The position numbers were made by a program, and so were the translations under genes. A stretch of DNA of 64,000 nucleotides from Rickettsiales bacterium (GTDB lineage Bacteria > Pseudomonadota > Alphaproteobacteria > Rickettsiales > UBA998): NCBI GenBank assembly GCA_028279475.1, contig JANQNR010000017.1, positions 45,388 through 109,387 on the forward strand, given 5' to 3'. The first letter of the stretch is position 1; every line of letters starts with the position of its first letter. The notes below the pieces were generated by a model. The model saw nothing but the letters and a program-made list of their open reading frames with translations. It did no database searches and was not told the DNA's origin. Positions 46,301 through 55,152 of this stretch are shown here, in pieces.

Positions 46301-46648
46301 TTATGCGGCGTTATATTCGCGTTCTTCATCCTGACGAATGGGAGCGGACGGCCCTTCTTCGATGGCATCCACCTTCACCGTCATGTGACGAATCACGTTC
46401 TCATTCAGTCCCAGATTACGCTGAAACTCTGTTAATGCCTCAGCATTCACCTGCGCACCGAAGAAAATATAATGCCCACGGGACATTTTATTGATCAGGT
46501 ACGCCAGCTTGCGCAAACCCCAGGATTCCTGCTTCACGACCTTGCCGCCCAATTTTTCCAGCAACTCCTTCATCTCCGTTGCCAGCGCATCCACTTCCTG
46601 CGTGCTCATATCAGGGCGCAGCACAAAGGTAATCTCATAACATTGCAT
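46301..46648 (-). CDS. rpsF: 30S ribosomal protein S6
   Basis: A 115-residue protein with the S6 pattern: MQCYEITFVLRPDMSTQEVD, VKQESWGLRKLAYLINKMSR, GHYIFFGAQVNAEALTEFQR and NLGLNENVIRHMTVKVD. It forms a heterodimer with S18, encoded next, on the 30S platform. Confidence 0.96.
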   Translation of the reverse strand: MQCYEITFVLRPDMSTQEVDALATEMKELLEKLGGKVVKQESWGLRKLAYLINKMSRGHYIFFGAQVNAEALTEFQRNLGLNENVIRHMTVKVDAIEEGPSAPIRQDEEREYNAA

Positions 46649-46679
46649 AATCTTTACACCAATTTGTTCAAGGGTGGCA

Positions 46680-46707
46680 AATATACAGAATTAGGGCTGG
46701 TATGCAA
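46680..46707 (-). promoter_or_regulatory. Sigma-70-like promoter of rpsF-rpsR
   Basis: On the minus strand TTGCAT (46707-46702), a 16-base spacer and TATATT (46685-46680). Transcription would begin near 46673, about 25 bases before rpsF. Confidence 0.5.
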
Positions 46708-46766
46708 GCAAAAATCGTTTAGTTTACGGTGAGCTTCATGATGATTAGAAAAGGAATCGAGAGACA

Positions 46767-47711
46767 ATGAGCACATTTGCATGTTTATTCCCCGGTCAGG
46801 GGTCACAAGAAACCGGGATGGGGAAACCATTCTTTGATGCATTCGCGGCAGCGCGCGAAGTCTATGAGGAAGTCGACGACGCGCTTGGGCAGCGACTCTC
46901 TACCATCATTTTCGGGGATGATGCCGATACCCTGACCCGCACGGAAAATGCACAGCCCGCCATCATGGCGACTTCAATTGCCGGCTTGCGCGTATTGGAA
47001 CAAGAGGCCGGATTTGTGCTGCCGCAGCGCTGCACCTATGTCGCCGGGCATTCATTGGGGGAGTATACCGCCCTGTGCGCCGCCGGTGCATTAACGCTGG
47101 CAGATACGGCACGGCTACTGCGCAAGCGTGGGCAGGCGATGCAACAGGCTGCTCCGGAAGGTTCCGGCACTATGGCAGCGATTCTGGGCATGGAACTGGA
47201 GGTGCTGGAAACATTGCTGGCCGAACATCGCGCGTCCGGCATCTGTGAGATTGCCAATGATAATGCGCCGGGACAGGTGGTCATCAGTGGTGAACGCGCC
47301 GCAGTAGAGGCAGTCATGGCAGCGGCCAAAGACGCCGGTGCCAAACGCGCTGTGGAACTGAATGTCAGCGCCCCATTCCACTGCTCACTCATCCGCGACG
47401 CTGCTGAGGTTATGCGCGAAGCACTGGACGCCGTGGCGATGCACACCCCTTCCGTACCGCTCGTGGCCAATGTCATTGCCGAAGCGACGCAAGATCCGGA
47501 CACGATCAAAGCTCTGCTGGTTGAACAGGTTACCGGACGGGTACGCTGGCGGGAGTCCGTCACCTGGATGGGAACGCAAGGCATCACCGACATGCTGGAA
47601 ATCGGCCATGGGAATGTGTTGAGCGGACTAAATCGCCGTATCAACCGGGAACTTACCTCCCATACGATTGCCACACCGGATGATATTGATGGGTTTCTGA
47701 AAGCCGCCTGA
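46767..47711 (+). CDS. fabD: Malonyl-CoA:ACP transacylase
   Basis: A 314-residue enzyme that loads malonyl groups on acyl carrier protein for fatty acid synthesis. It has FPGQGSQETGMGKPFFD, the nucleophile Ser96 in VAGHSLGEYTAL, and the second catalytic His in NVSAPFHCSLI, plus the C-terminal DMLEIGHGNVLSGLNRR. It stands alone, not next to fabG/acpP, and is divergent from rpsF. Confidence 0.96.
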   Translation: MSTFACLFPGQGSQETGMGKPFFDAFAAAREVYEEVDDALGQRLSTIIFGDDADTLTRTENAQPAIMATSIAGLRVLEQEAGFVLPQRCTYVAGHSLGEYTALCAAGALTLADTARLLRKRGQAMQQAAPEGSGTMAAILGMELEVLETLLAEHRASGICEIANDNAPGQVVISGERAAVEAVMAAAKDAGAKRAVELNVSAPFHCSLIRDAAEVMREALDAVAMHTPSVPLVANVIAEATQDPDTIKALLVEQVTGRVRWRESVTWMGTQGITDMLEIGHGNVLSGLNRRINRELTSHTIATPDDIDGFLKAA

Positions 47712-47754
47712 GCATCACCAACATTATGATGCCCTTTATGATGCCCTTTGTCTT

Positions 47755-47899
47755 AGAACCTATTCAGAATCTTTTGGCTATGAGGCGAAAATGCCTGTTT
47801 TCGAGAACCGCAGCGCAGTGTACGTTGAGGTACATGAGCAGCGGAAGCGCAGAAAATTGGTATTTGCAGGCCATAGACAGTAGATTATGAATAGGTTCT
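47755..47899. repeat. 145-bp inverted-repeat element (MITE-like) carrying the tsaD start codon
   Basis: AGAACCTATTCA (47755-47766) and TGAATAGGTTCT (47888-47899) are perfect inverted ends; pairing goes on with mismatches to CTATG. The core has GTGTACGTTGAGGTACATGA then GCAGCGGAAGCGCAG. The ATG of tsaD (47887) touches the right arm, so the arm codes for the first residues (NRFL). Same layout as 13060-13186. Confidence 0.75.
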
Positions 47900-48921
47900 T
47901 AGGTATTGAGAGCAGCTGTGATGAAACCGCCGTCGCCATCGTTGATACGGACGGTACCATTCATGGTCAGGCACTGCTATCACAGGTAAAAGACCATCTG
48001 CCTTATGGTGGGGTAGTACCGGAGATCGCCGCACGTCAACACGTGCTGCATATCGAACCGCTGTTGCGACAGCTATTGGAAGAGACTGGCCATGCCCTGC
48101 ACGACATGGATGCTATTGCCGTCACCGCCGGGCCGGGGCTGATCGGTGGGGTGATTGTTGGCGTGATGACAGCCAAGGCGCTGGCTGCCGTGCATCACCT
48201 GCCGCTCTATGCCATCAACCACCTAGAAGGCCATGCGCTGAGCGTCCGACTGGCAGAACCGGTGGCGTTTCCTTACCTGCTATTCCTCATGTCAGGCGGG
48301 CATTGCCAGATCATGACGGTGCACGGCGTCGGACACTATACTTTACTCGGTCATACGCTTGACGATGCTATTGGTGAAGCGTTCGACAAAACGGCCAAGA
48401 TGATGGGGCTGGGTTATCCGGGCGGCCCAGCAATTGAGACCCACGCCAAACAGGGATATCCCCAGCGCTTTGACTTTCCGCGCCCGTATCTGGATCGCCC
48501 GGGCTGTAATATGTCTTTTTCCGGATTAAAAACGGCGGTGCGCACCACTCTGTTAGAGTTGGATCAATCGGAAACCGGCGTGACGGAGCAGGACAAGTCC
48601 GATATCGCCGCTTCATTACAGCACACTCTCAGCGCCATTGTCTGTGACCGGCTCGATCGCGCAGCCACGCACTGCCGTCAACAACATATCCCGATCACAG
48701 CGATGGTCATTGCCGGAGGTGTAGCCGCCAACCAGACCATTCGTACGCAATTGGAACAGGTGGCGGCAGCACATGACCTTCCGTTTATCGCACCGCCTCC
48801 AGAGCTTTGCACCGACAATGCCGCCATGATCGCCTGGGCAGGGGCGGAGCGCATCAATGCTGGGTTTCTGCCGGACAGCCTGGAAGCAGAACCCCGCGCC
48901 CGCTGGCCGTTGGCTGATTAA
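47887..48921 (+). CDS. tsaD: tRNA N6-threonylcarbamoyladenosine transferase subunit TsaD
   Basis: A 344-residue ASKHA-fold protein that, with TsaB and TsaE, transfers threonylcarbamoyl to A37 of ANN-decoding tRNAs. It has FLGIESSCDETAVAIV, GVVPEIAARQHVLHIEPLL, the metal site INHLEGHALS (H-x3-H), LFLMSGGHCQIM and AGGVAANQTIRTQLE with CTDNAAMIAWAG. The N-terminus is one or two residues different from usual because the start comes from the repeat element. The end overlaps purK by 4 bp, convergent. Confidence 0.97.
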   Translation: MNRFLGIESSCDETAVAIVDTDGTIHGQALLSQVKDHLPYGGVVPEIAARQHVLHIEPLLRQLLEETGHALHDMDAIAVTAGPGLIGGVIVGVMTAKALAAVHHLPLYAINHLEGHALSVRLAEPVAFPYLLFLMSGGHCQIMTVHGVGHYTLLGHTLDDAIGEAFDKTAKMMGLGYPGGPAIETHAKQGYPQRFDFPRPYLDRPGCNMSFSGLKTAVRTTLLELDQSETGVTEQDKSDIAASLQHTLSAIVCDRLDRAATHCRQQHIPITAMVIAGGVAANQTIRTQLEQVAAAHDLPFIAPPPELCTDNAAMIAWAGAERINAGFLPDSLEAEPRARWPLAD

Positions 48922-49985
48922 ACGGTTATTATGTTCACATGTCCCATCTTACGACCGGGACGGCAATCGTGCTTGCCATACAGGTGAATGATCGCATTCG
49001 AATCTTGCTGCCAGCGCTCCAGCGTCAGCGCCTCTTCACCAATCAGATTATGCATGGTGGTGGGATGACGTAACACCGGTTCGCGCATCGGCCAACCGGC
49101 CACAATCCGCATCCATTGCTCGAACTGGCTGACACTGCACCCATCCATGGTCCAGTGCCCGCTATTATGTGGACGCGGTGCCAACTCGTTAACCAGCACC
49201 TCCCCATCCTCCAGAATAAAACACTCGACTGCCAGCAGGCCAATCAGTCCACCCTGCTCCGCCAATGTGCGTCCGATGTCTTCCACACGCGCTGTCACGG
49301 CCCCCGGTAATCCGGCAGGCGCATCGCTTTGACTTAGGATTCCCTCGGTGTGTATATTGCGCGTCACAGGAAAGGTCATGATGGCGCCCTGCTGATCGCG
49401 TGCGACAATCACCGATGCTTCACTGACGAATGGCACGAACGCTTCGACAATCACCTGCCGGCCGCCTAACACATCCCATGCGGTGGTGCAATCAGCTAGC
49501 TCACTCAGACGTACCTGACCTTTCCCATCATAGCCCATGGTGGTATGTTTGGCGATACATGGCAGACCAACCGCCTGCACGGCATCGGCAAATGCTTCGT
49601 AGGTGTCTGCTACTCGATATTCCGCTGTTTGGACGCTGCATTGCCGTATAAAGGCTTTCTCTTTTTCACGATGGCGACAGATGGCAAATAATTCCGGCGA
49701 CGGGTAGAATGGCACCAGCCTTGCCAAGAACTCTGCCGTATGTGCTGGGATATTTTCAAACTCCACGGTGATGACATCGAAAGAACTGGTAAAATCCCGC
49801 AATGCCTCTTCATCATCATAGGCGGAAGTAGTAGTCTGGCGTGCCACCTCCTGTGCCGGACTATCCTCTTCCGATGTGTAGATATGGACATGCAGCCCTA
49901 GTTGTGCCGCCGCCATCGCGCCCATACGCGCCAATTGCCCGCCGCCGACGATACCAATCGTTGCTCCAGGAGGCAGGATCGCCAT
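48918..49985 (-). CDS. purK: 5-(carboxyamino)imidazole ribonucleotide synthase
   Basis: An ATP-grasp enzyme of about 355 residues that converts AIR, ATP and bicarbonate to N5-CAIR. It has TIGIVGGGQLARMGAMAAAQ, VEFENIPAHTAEFLARL, TTMGYDGKGQVRLSEL (ATP loop) and LVNELAPRPHNSGHWTMDGC. I use the ATG at 49985, two bases after the purE stop; a TTG at 49991 is possible. It works with PurE just upstream. Confidence 0.96.
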   Translation of the reverse strand: MAILPPGATIGIVGGGQLARMGAMAAAQLGLHVHIYTSEEDSPAQEVARQTTTSAYDDEEALRDFTSSFDVITVEFENIPAHTAEFLARLVPFYPSPELFAICRHREKEKAFIRQCSVQTAEYRVADTYEAFADAVQAVGLPCIAKHTTMGYDGKGQVRLSELADCTTAWDVLGGRQVIVEAFVPFVSEASVIVARDQQGAIMTFPVTRNIHTEGILSQSDAPAGLPGAVTARVEDIGRTLAEQGGLIGLLAVECFILEDGEVLVNELAPRPHNSGHWTMDGCSVSQFEQWMRIVAGWPMREPVLRHPTTMHNLIGEEALTLERWQQDSNAIIHLYGKHDCRPGRKMGHVNIITV

Positions 49986-49987
49986 GG

Positions 49988-50476
49988 TCAAGGCGTCTCC
50001 GGTACGCTCTCGGTCTGCTCCCGGCGGTAGGCAATCAATGCATCCCGCACGGCACCGTCCTGCGTGGCCAACATGGATGCGGCCAGTAACCCCGCATTCA
50101 ACGCCCCTGCCTCACCAATCGCCAGCGTTCCTACCGGTACGCCTTTGGGCATCTGTACAATGGAGAGCAAGCTATCCATCCCGTCCATGGCCTTGCTCTG
50201 CACCGGGACGCCCAATACCGGCAAATGCGTTAGCGCCGCTACCATGCCCGGTAGGTGCGCTGCTCCTCCGGCACCGGCGATAATCACTTGCAGTCCGCGC
50301 TCTGCGGCGCTCTCAGCATAGGCCACCATACGTTTCGGCGTACGATGGGCGGACACCACCTTCCACTCATAGGCTACCTGCAATCGATCCAGTATATCGG
50401 CGGCATGTTGCATGGTCGGCGCATCCGATATACTGCCCATAATAATGCCGACACGCGGCGCATCCTGATTTGTCAT
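49988..50476 (-). CDS. purE: N5-carboxyaminoimidazole ribonucleotide mutase
   Basis: A class I PurE of about 162 residues that moves the carboxyl group of N5-CAIR to give CAIR. It has [77 protein letters not shown] and [20 protein letters not shown] use the ATG at 50476 with AAAGGA about 6 bases upstream; the longer frame to 50539 adds an unlikely hydrophobic N-terminus. Divergent from radC with a 40-bp gap. Confidence 0.96.
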   Translation of the reverse strand: MTNQDAPRVGIIMGSISDAPTMQHAADILDRLQVAYEWKVVSAHRTPKRMVAYAESAAERGLQVIIAGAGGAAHLPGMVAALTHLPVLGVPVQSKAMDGMDSLLSIVQMPKGVPVGTLAIGEAGALNAGLLAASMLATQDGAVRDALIAYRREQTESVPETP

Positions 50477-50516
50477 AGCCATCCTTTCGGTGCCGTGGTA
50501 AAAGAAACAGTATATA

Positions 50517-51233
50517 ATGGAAATGGCGATAAAAAGCAAATCAGCGACCTCTGCGAAGGATGACGATACCGGCGCCGGTCATCGCGCCCGTTTGCGTCAG
50601 CGTTTCCTTAAAGGCAATGAGCACGCCCTCGCCGACTACGAATTACTGGAAATGGTGTTGTTTGCCGCCAAACCGCGCGGCGATGTCAAACCTCTGGCCA
50701 AACGACTGATCAAACGCTTCGGCAGCTTCGCCGGTGTCATTCAGGCACCGGAATCCACACTACGTGAGATGGACGGCGTGGGCGATGCGGTCATTACCAG
50801 CCTGAAAATCATTGATGTCGGCTGCCGCCGTTTGCTACGTGATCAGGTGCATGAACGCCCGGTGATTAACTCCTGGACGGCGTTGCTTGATTACTGCACG
50901 CTGGCGATGGGCGCCAACACGATCGAGGAATTTCGTGTGCTGTTTCTTAATAATAAAAACAAGCTGATTGCCGATGAAGTGTTGCAGACCGGCACGGTGG
51001 ATCATACCCCGGTCTACCCTCGTGAAATTATGAAGCGGGCGCTGGAAATCGGTGCATCCGCCCTGATCCTGGTGCACAATCACCCCAGCGGTGACCCGAC
51101 TCCCAGCAAGGCCGATATTGACATGACCCGACTGATTACCGATGCTGCCCGCCCATTCAACATCCGTATCCATGACCATCTCATCATCACCCGCCAGGCG
51201 CATTACTCGTTTAAGGGGAGTGGGTTGTTATAG
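50517..51233 (+). CDS. radC: RadC family JAB/MPN protein
   Basis: A 238-residue protein. The N-terminal helix-hairpin-helix region is [20 protein letters not shown] with [16 protein letters not shown]. The C-terminal MPN+/JAMM domain has the metal motif [20 protein letters not shown]. Despite its name, a repair role is doubtful; the family is often linked to mobile DNA. Another ATG (50523) is possible. It overlaps the end of the convergent GNAT gene by 6 bp. Confidence 0.94.
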   Translation: MEMAIKSKSATSAKDDDTGAGHRARLRQRFLKGNEHALADYELLEMVLFAAKPRGDVKPLAKRLIKRFGSFAGVIQAPESTLREMDGVGDAVITSLKIIDVGCRRLLRDQVHERPVINSWTALLDYCTLAMGANTIEEFRVLFLNNKNKLIADEVLQTGTVDHTPVYPREIMKRALEIGASALILVHNHPSGDPTPSKADIDMTRLITDAARPFNIRIHDHLIITRQAHYSFKGSGLL

Positions 51234-51668
51234 CTCCAGCACCATCTTGCGGTGTGGCATGTCGGCGTCCATATATTCCTCGCCGATGGCTTTGAATCCC
51301 AACCCTTCATAAAACGACAATACGCGCACCTGTGCCCCCACGCGTAGCCGGGTAATCTCCGGTGGATGATTGGCGCGGATCGCCTCGATGATTTTGGTCA
51401 TCATCTGAGTCCCCAGGCCCTTTCCCTGATATTCAGGCAAAATTGCAACCCGCTCAATACACACTATTTCTTCTTCATAGCGCACCCGCGCCGTACCAAT
51501 TGCCGCTCCATCATGAAGTCGTGTCAAAAAATGGCGGCAAGCCTCATCTAGTCCGTCGCATTCTTCATCCTCTGGCACTTGCTGCCCCTCAATGAACACG
51601 ATGCGCCGTATGTCCAGACAGACCGCCCCGTATTCGGCAAATGGCACCTCCTCAATCGTGACCTGCAT
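51228..51668 (-). CDS. GNAT family N-acetyltransferase (ElaA/YjcF-like)
   Basis: A protein of about 146 residues with the GNAT fold: CLDIRRIVFIEGQQVPEDEE at the N-terminus, the acetyl-CoA loop ILPEYQGKGLGTQMM, and C-terminal FYEGLGFKAIGEEYMDADMP with HRKMVLEL. The acceptor is unknown. I use the ATG at 51668 overlapping the asd stop by 4 bases, not the longer frame to 51848 that runs through asd. Confidence 0.9.
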   Translation of the reverse strand: MQVTIEEVPFAEYGAVCLDIRRIVFIEGQQVPEDEECDGLDEACRHFLTRLHDGAAIGTARVRYEEEIVCIERVAILPEYQGKGLGTQMMTKIIEAIRANHPPEITRLRVGAQVRVLSFYEGLGFKAIGEEYMDADMPHRKMVLEL

Positions 51669-52705
51669 CACGCCGCGCTTTTCTTTGCCTCTAAGCCGAA
51701 TTCTCCAATCAGGGTTTCGGCAATCTGTACCGCGTTCAGTGCCGCGCCCTTGCGCAGATTGTCGGAAACAATCCACAGATTCAGCCCATGTGGCACCGTC
51801 GTATCCTTGCGCAGGCGCGAGACATACACCGCATCCTCCCCGGCGCATTCCTTCGGCGTGACATAGCCGCCATCCTTGCGATCATCGGCGACAATGATGC
51901 CCTCGGCACTGGCCAGCGCTTCTACGGCCGCATCCTCGGACACCGGCTCGCTGAACTCGACATTCACCGACTCGCCATGCCCGACAAACACCGGCACGCG
52001 CACGCAGGTCGCCGTCACCGGGATGTCGGCTTCCATGATCTTTTTCGTCTCCACCGCCATCTTCCATTCTTCCTTGGTGTCACCACCCTCCATGAACACG
52101 TCGATATGCGGAATCACGTTAAAGGCAATCTCCTTGGTGAAACATTGCGGCTCCTGATATTCATGGAAATACAGCTTCTTCGTCTGATCGTAGAGTTCAT
52201 CCATCGCGTCCTTGCCAGAGCCGGACACAGACTGATAGGTCGATACCACCACCCGCTTGATCGGCGCAACATCTTCCAACGGCTTAAGCGCGGTTACCAT
52301 CTGGATGGTGGAGCAGTTCGGGTTGGCGATGATGTTGCGCGTGCGGAAATCTCTGAGTGCATGGGCATTGACTTCCGGCACCACCAGCGGCACATCTTCT
52401 TCCATGCGGAAATGGGAGGTATTGTCGATGACCACACAGCCCTGTTCTGCTGCCCTTGGTGCATGCACTTTGGAGACCGACGCACCCGGCGAAAATAGGG
52501 CAATATCAACCTCGGAGAAATCATACCCGTCCAAATCCTCACATTTCAGAATGCGCGACTCCCCATAACTCACTTCCTTGCCTTTGGAACGCGATGACGC
52601 CAGCGCCACTACATCCCGCGCCGGGAACCCACGTTCTGCCAATGTCGCTAATATTTCCCGACCAACATTCCCGGTCGCTCCAACGACTGCGATTTTATAA
52701 CTCAT
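51668..52705 (-). CDS. asd: Aspartate-semialdehyde dehydrogenase
   Basis: An NADPH-dependent enzyme of about 345 residues that makes aspartate semialdehyde for lysine/DAP, threonine and methionine. It has KIAVVGATGNVGREILATL, IANPNCSTIQMV with the active-site Cys, STYQSVSGSGKDAMDEL, and VFVGHGESVNVEF with the catalytic His. The ATG at 52705 has AGGAGA upstream. The in-frame extension to 52813 reads through the repeat at 52717-52771 and is not likely translated. Confidence 0.96.
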   Translation of the reverse strand: MSYKIAVVGATGNVGREILATLAERGFPARDVVALASSRSKGKEVSYGESRILKCEDLDGYDFSEVDIALFSPGASVSKVHAPRAAEQGCVVIDNTSHFRMEEDVPLVVPEVNAHALRDFRTRNIIANPNCSTIQMVTALKPLEDVAPIKRVVVSTYQSVSGSGKDAMDELYDQTKKLYFHEYQEPQCFTKEIAFNVIPHIDVFMEGGDTKEEWKMAVETKKIMEADIPVTATCVRVPVFVGHGESVNVEFSEPVSEDAAVEALASAEGIIVADDRKDGGYVTPKECAGEDAVYVSRLRKDTTVPHGLNLWIVSDNLRKGAALNAVQIAETLIGEFGLEAKKSAA

Positions 52706-52716
52706 ATTTTCTCCTG

Positions 52717-52771
52717 GTGTCATGCCGTCGAATGACGGCATCCGGCCAGACCCCGGCATGCGCCGGGGTGA
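52717..52771. repeat. Double-hairpin intergenic repeat (REP-like)
   Basis: TGTCATGCCGTCGAATGACG...CCCCGGCATGCGCCGGGGTGAC forms two hairpins, ATGCCGTCgaatGACGGCAT and CCCCGGCatGCGCCGGGG. It belongs to the same general class as the 14284 and 54815 repeats but is not the same sequence. Confidence 0.6.
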
Positions 52772-52785
52772 CAAAATTTTATCCG

Positions 52786-53205
52786 TCACTGAATAAACGC
52801 CAACATCATACAATGAATCCCGCCAATCACAAGTGCAATAAAGGTCAGCGCCATCCCTGCCTGCCGGAAACGGATATTGCGCTTACCGCCATTCGCCACA
52901 CTAGTAACTTCTACCACCAACAAGCTATAGGCATGAAGCACACGTCCAACCAGCAGCATCATACCCAGTACATGCAACAGCGCTGCCATCCCGCCCTGTA
53001 TTTCACCCACCAAGATCAACAACAACAGCATGGGTGTATATTCGATAAAATTCGCTTGGGCGCGGCAGGCGCGTCGCAGCATTTCCTCTTCACCATCACC
53101 GATGCCCACTCCATAGCGCAGACGCTGCCTAATAACATGAACGGACAACCCAACTAGGAACAGGGCACAAAGCCCAAGATAAAGAGATACAATAGGGAGG
53201 AACAT
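52786..53205 (-). CDS. MAPEG family membrane protein
   Basis: A 139-residue protein with four TM helices (LYLGLCALFLVGLSVHVI, LLLLILVGEIQGGMAALL, LHVLGMMLLVGRVLHAYSLL and a C-terminal one). RACRAQANFIEYTPMLLLL carries the conserved N-x-x-E/E-Y of MAPEG proteins that binds glutathione. Related proteins are microsomal-type glutathione transferases; the bacterial role is unknown. The gene is separated from asd by the repeat element. Confidence 0.88.
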   Translation of the reverse strand: MFLPIVSLYLGLCALFLVGLSVHVIRQRLRYGVGIGDGEEEMLRRACRAQANFIEYTPMLLLLILVGEIQGGMAALLHVLGMMLLVGRVLHAYSLLVVEVTSVANGGKRNIRFRQAGMALTFIALVIGGIHCMMLAFIQ

Positions 53206-53240
53206 ACTCCAAACCTATATCAACTTATTAGAATGTCACC

Positions 53241-54041
53241 TTAATAATTGGAATGAAAGATGAGGGAGCATTGTCGGCTATCATCCGTAAGCGCGTACTC
53301 GCCTGTGGTGATAGCGGAAGTCGTTGCGGTTGTGCAATCATCCCACCATGCTGCCCATAGTCGGCCTTGCTGAGGCATCCCATCATCAAACTTCGTATCA
53401 ATGTTCCATGCCTCTTCCGGGGTTAGGATTTTGCCATATGTGTCGTCTGTCCCCTCAACGGCACCGAACATAAAAATATCTTCATAATCCTTATCAGAAA
53501 AGACACTGTTTCCTGTCCAAGAAAAGTCTGCCGTGCTCCATCCGGCACCAGAAAACTTTGATTCGGGGATATTCACTCCCAAATCTGCATCCCATATGCC
53601 TCCCGATCCGGTAATGCCAGTATACGTTCCTTCTATCAGTTCTGCATTTGATAGATGCTGCCAGAACGTATGTATTTCTGACGCCTCATCTGCAGCACCA
53701 AATTCGACCGTGCCGTCACCATCACCATTACAGGTTTCCGTCCCGACCCCAGTTCCAGCATTGCAACCGCCACCAGCGCTGAAGGTTCCCCAGAAATCCT
53801 CCGCATTATTCATATCGCCGGGTGTTGCAAGATACTTGTTTCGGAAGGTGTAGACCGCTGTGCGATAATTCGTGAATTCTGTTGTAACAGCACGTAATTC
53901 CGATGCACGAATCAGCTCTTGTCCCGTCAGAATACCGCCTGTCAGCAACCCCAGTATTACCAATACGATGGAGAGCTCTACCAATGAAAAGGCACCTCGT
54001 GCACTGATTGATTCAGGAGAGGGCGTAGCGTTCTGTTGCAT
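53241..54041 (-). CDS. Type IV pilin-like (pseudopilin) protein
   Basis: A 266-residue protein with a prepilin leader: a short polar leader, then ARGAFSLVELSIVLVILGLL, where cleavage before Phe puts Glu at +5 as needed. The -1 residue is Ala instead of the usual Gly. The long C-terminal domain is rich in Gly, Thr and Trp with several Cys (GGGCNAGTGVGTETCNGDGD and DSRQCSLIF). That Asp/Gly segment (NGDGDGTVEF) could bind calcium. No pilus assembly or peptidase genes are near. Confidence 0.82.
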   Translation of the reverse strand: MQQNATPSPESISARGAFSLVELSIVLVILGLLTGGILTGQELIRASELRAVTTEFTNYRTAVYTFRNKYLATPGDMNNAEDFWGTFSAGGGCNAGTGVGTETCNGDGDGTVEFGAADEASEIHTFWQHLSNAELIEGTYTGITGSGGIWDADLGVNIPESKFSGAGWSTADFSWTGNSVFSDKDYEDIFMFGAVEGTDDTYGKILTPEEAWNIDTKFDDGMPQQGRLWAAWWDDCTTATTSAITTGEYALTDDSRQCSLIFHSNY

Positions 54042-54101
54042 GCTTTACACTTCCGACTAGTTTAAACCCCTCTATAATATAGAGAACTACTTAATTGTTT
54101 G

Positions 54102-54761
54102 TTAAGTTATTGCATCTAGCAATTCATCAATCACCACTTCCCCGATCGCCGGATAGACGATATCCGCCTGTGCCAAAATTTCTGCATCACCGATACCAAC
54201 CGCAAACATACCAGCAGATTTAATGGATTGTACACCCGCTGCCGCATCTTCGATGCCAATACATGTTTCTGGTGTCATCTCGAAGGCGTGCATCACATCA
54301 AGGAAAATATCAGGTGCGGGCTTGCCATTCGGAATTGCTCCAGCATCAGCAATATAATCAAACAATCCGGCAATGCTCAAATTCCTAACTACGGCAGGCG
54401 CATTGCGGCTAGCCGACGCCAAACCAATCTTGTACCCTCGATCCCGCAATTCGGTCAGCAGTTCATGTGCGCCAGGCAAGAGATCCGCCGGGCTCATCGT
54501 GTCAATCAGCGCCAGATAGTCGGCATTCTTTTGTTCCATGAGCCGCTGCTTGTCGGTTTCGGTGTAGGTCTTCCCGGAATGCATCAGGATCAGTTCCAGT
54601 GAACGGCGGCGATCAATCCCTTTGAGCCGCTCATTATCCGCTTCCGTAAACGTCATGCCTTCACTCTCGGCCATGCGCTTCCACGCCTGAAAATGATAGG
54701 CCGCGGTGTCGGTAATCACCCCATCGAGGTCAAAGATAAATGCGGGTAGAGACATGGACAC
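54102..54761 (-). CDS. pgmB: Beta-phosphoglucomutase-like HAD hydrolase
   Basis: A 219-residue HAD protein. FIFDLDGVITDTAAYHFQAW has the nucleophile Asp and the acid/base Asp two residues on. ERLKGIDRRRSLELIL matches the beta-PGM cap region, and GLASASRNAPAVVRNL and CIGIEDAAAGVQSIKSAGM complete the HAD motifs. It likely interconverts beta-glucose-1-phosphate and glucose-6-phosphate. There is no maltose or trehalose phosphorylase gene beside it, so the sugar is not proven. The ATG at 54755 is an alternative start. Confidence 0.88.
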   Translation of the reverse strand: MSMSLPAFIFDLDGVITDTAAYHFQAWKRMAESEGMTFTEADNERLKGIDRRRSLELILMHSGKTYTETDKQRLMEQKNADYLALIDTMSPADLLPGAHELLTELRDRGYKIGLASASRNAPAVVRNLSIAGLFDYIADAGAIPNGKPAPDIFLDVMHAFEMTPETCIGIEDAAAGVQSIKSAGMFAVGIGDAEILAQADIVYPAIGEVVIDELLDAIT

Positions 54762-54814
54762 TCCTGTTGTTCTGTCACTCCGGCGGCTTGTCTCGCCAAA
54801 GCATGGCGACGGCG

Positions 54815-54862
54815 GAAGGCCGGAGTCTCATTGCACTAGATACCGGCCTTCGCCGGTATGAC
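54815..54862. repeat. 48-bp dispersed palindromic repeat, copy 2
   Basis: Identical over 48 bases to 14284-14331 and in the same orientation. It includes the hairpin ACCGGCCTTCGCCGGT. Confidence 0.85.
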
Positions 54863-54996
54863 GAGCCATGTGTTATCGTACCCTACACGGCACCACCTGT
54901 CATGTATAGCAGTTTGACTTTGTGGTGACGTACTGTTTTGTGCATGCATGCACAACTTCACCTATCACGAAGTCAAGGAACCGCTATATATTGAAA

Positions 54997-55083
54997 GGTT
55001 ATAGCCTGTTATTCGTTTCATGATGCTGTGACCTGGCTTATGTTACGCCGTATGTCCGAAAATGAAACGAATCGGCTATAAAA
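54997..55083. repeat. Palindromic repeat with conserved arms, copy 2 (87 bp)
   Basis: The left arm GGTTATAGCCTGTTATTCGT and right arm ATGAAACGAATCGGCTATAA match copy 1 at 22471-22529, but the core is longer and unrelated. Confidence 0.75.
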
Positions 55084-55101
55084 GCATAACAATCGCTGCA
55101 T

Positions 55102-55132
55102 AAAAAAAAGACCTCACCGGGTGAAGTCTTTG
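55102..55132 (-). terminator. Intrinsic terminator of the epimerase operon
   Basis: On the minus strand AAAGACTTCACC-C-GGTGAGGTCTTT then a run of T (55109-55102). It lies 21 bases after the stop of the 115-residue gene. Confidence 0.85.
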
Positions 55133-55152
55133 ATATGGAACTTTTGTATATC

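Larger units (their letters stand above)
54762..55152. other. 391-bp intergenic region made mostly of repeats
   Basis: No gene was found here. It holds the 48-bp repeat copy 2, the conserved-arm palindrome copy 2 and a terminator. The leftover sequence shows no coding potential that I can support. Confidence 0.7.

Noticed and set aside
46649..46766. Search for tRNA genes in this and other gaps
   Set aside because: No cloverleaf-like segment with a T-loop GTTCGA-type box was seen in any gap of the window.
51669..51848. Longer frame for the GNAT gene
   Set aside because: The extra 60 residues lie entirely inside asd in another frame and do not look like a GNAT N-terminus.
52706..52813. N-terminal extension of asd
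   Set aside because: It runs through a palindromic repeat, and the ATG at 52705 has a good AGGAGA site and matches the family start.
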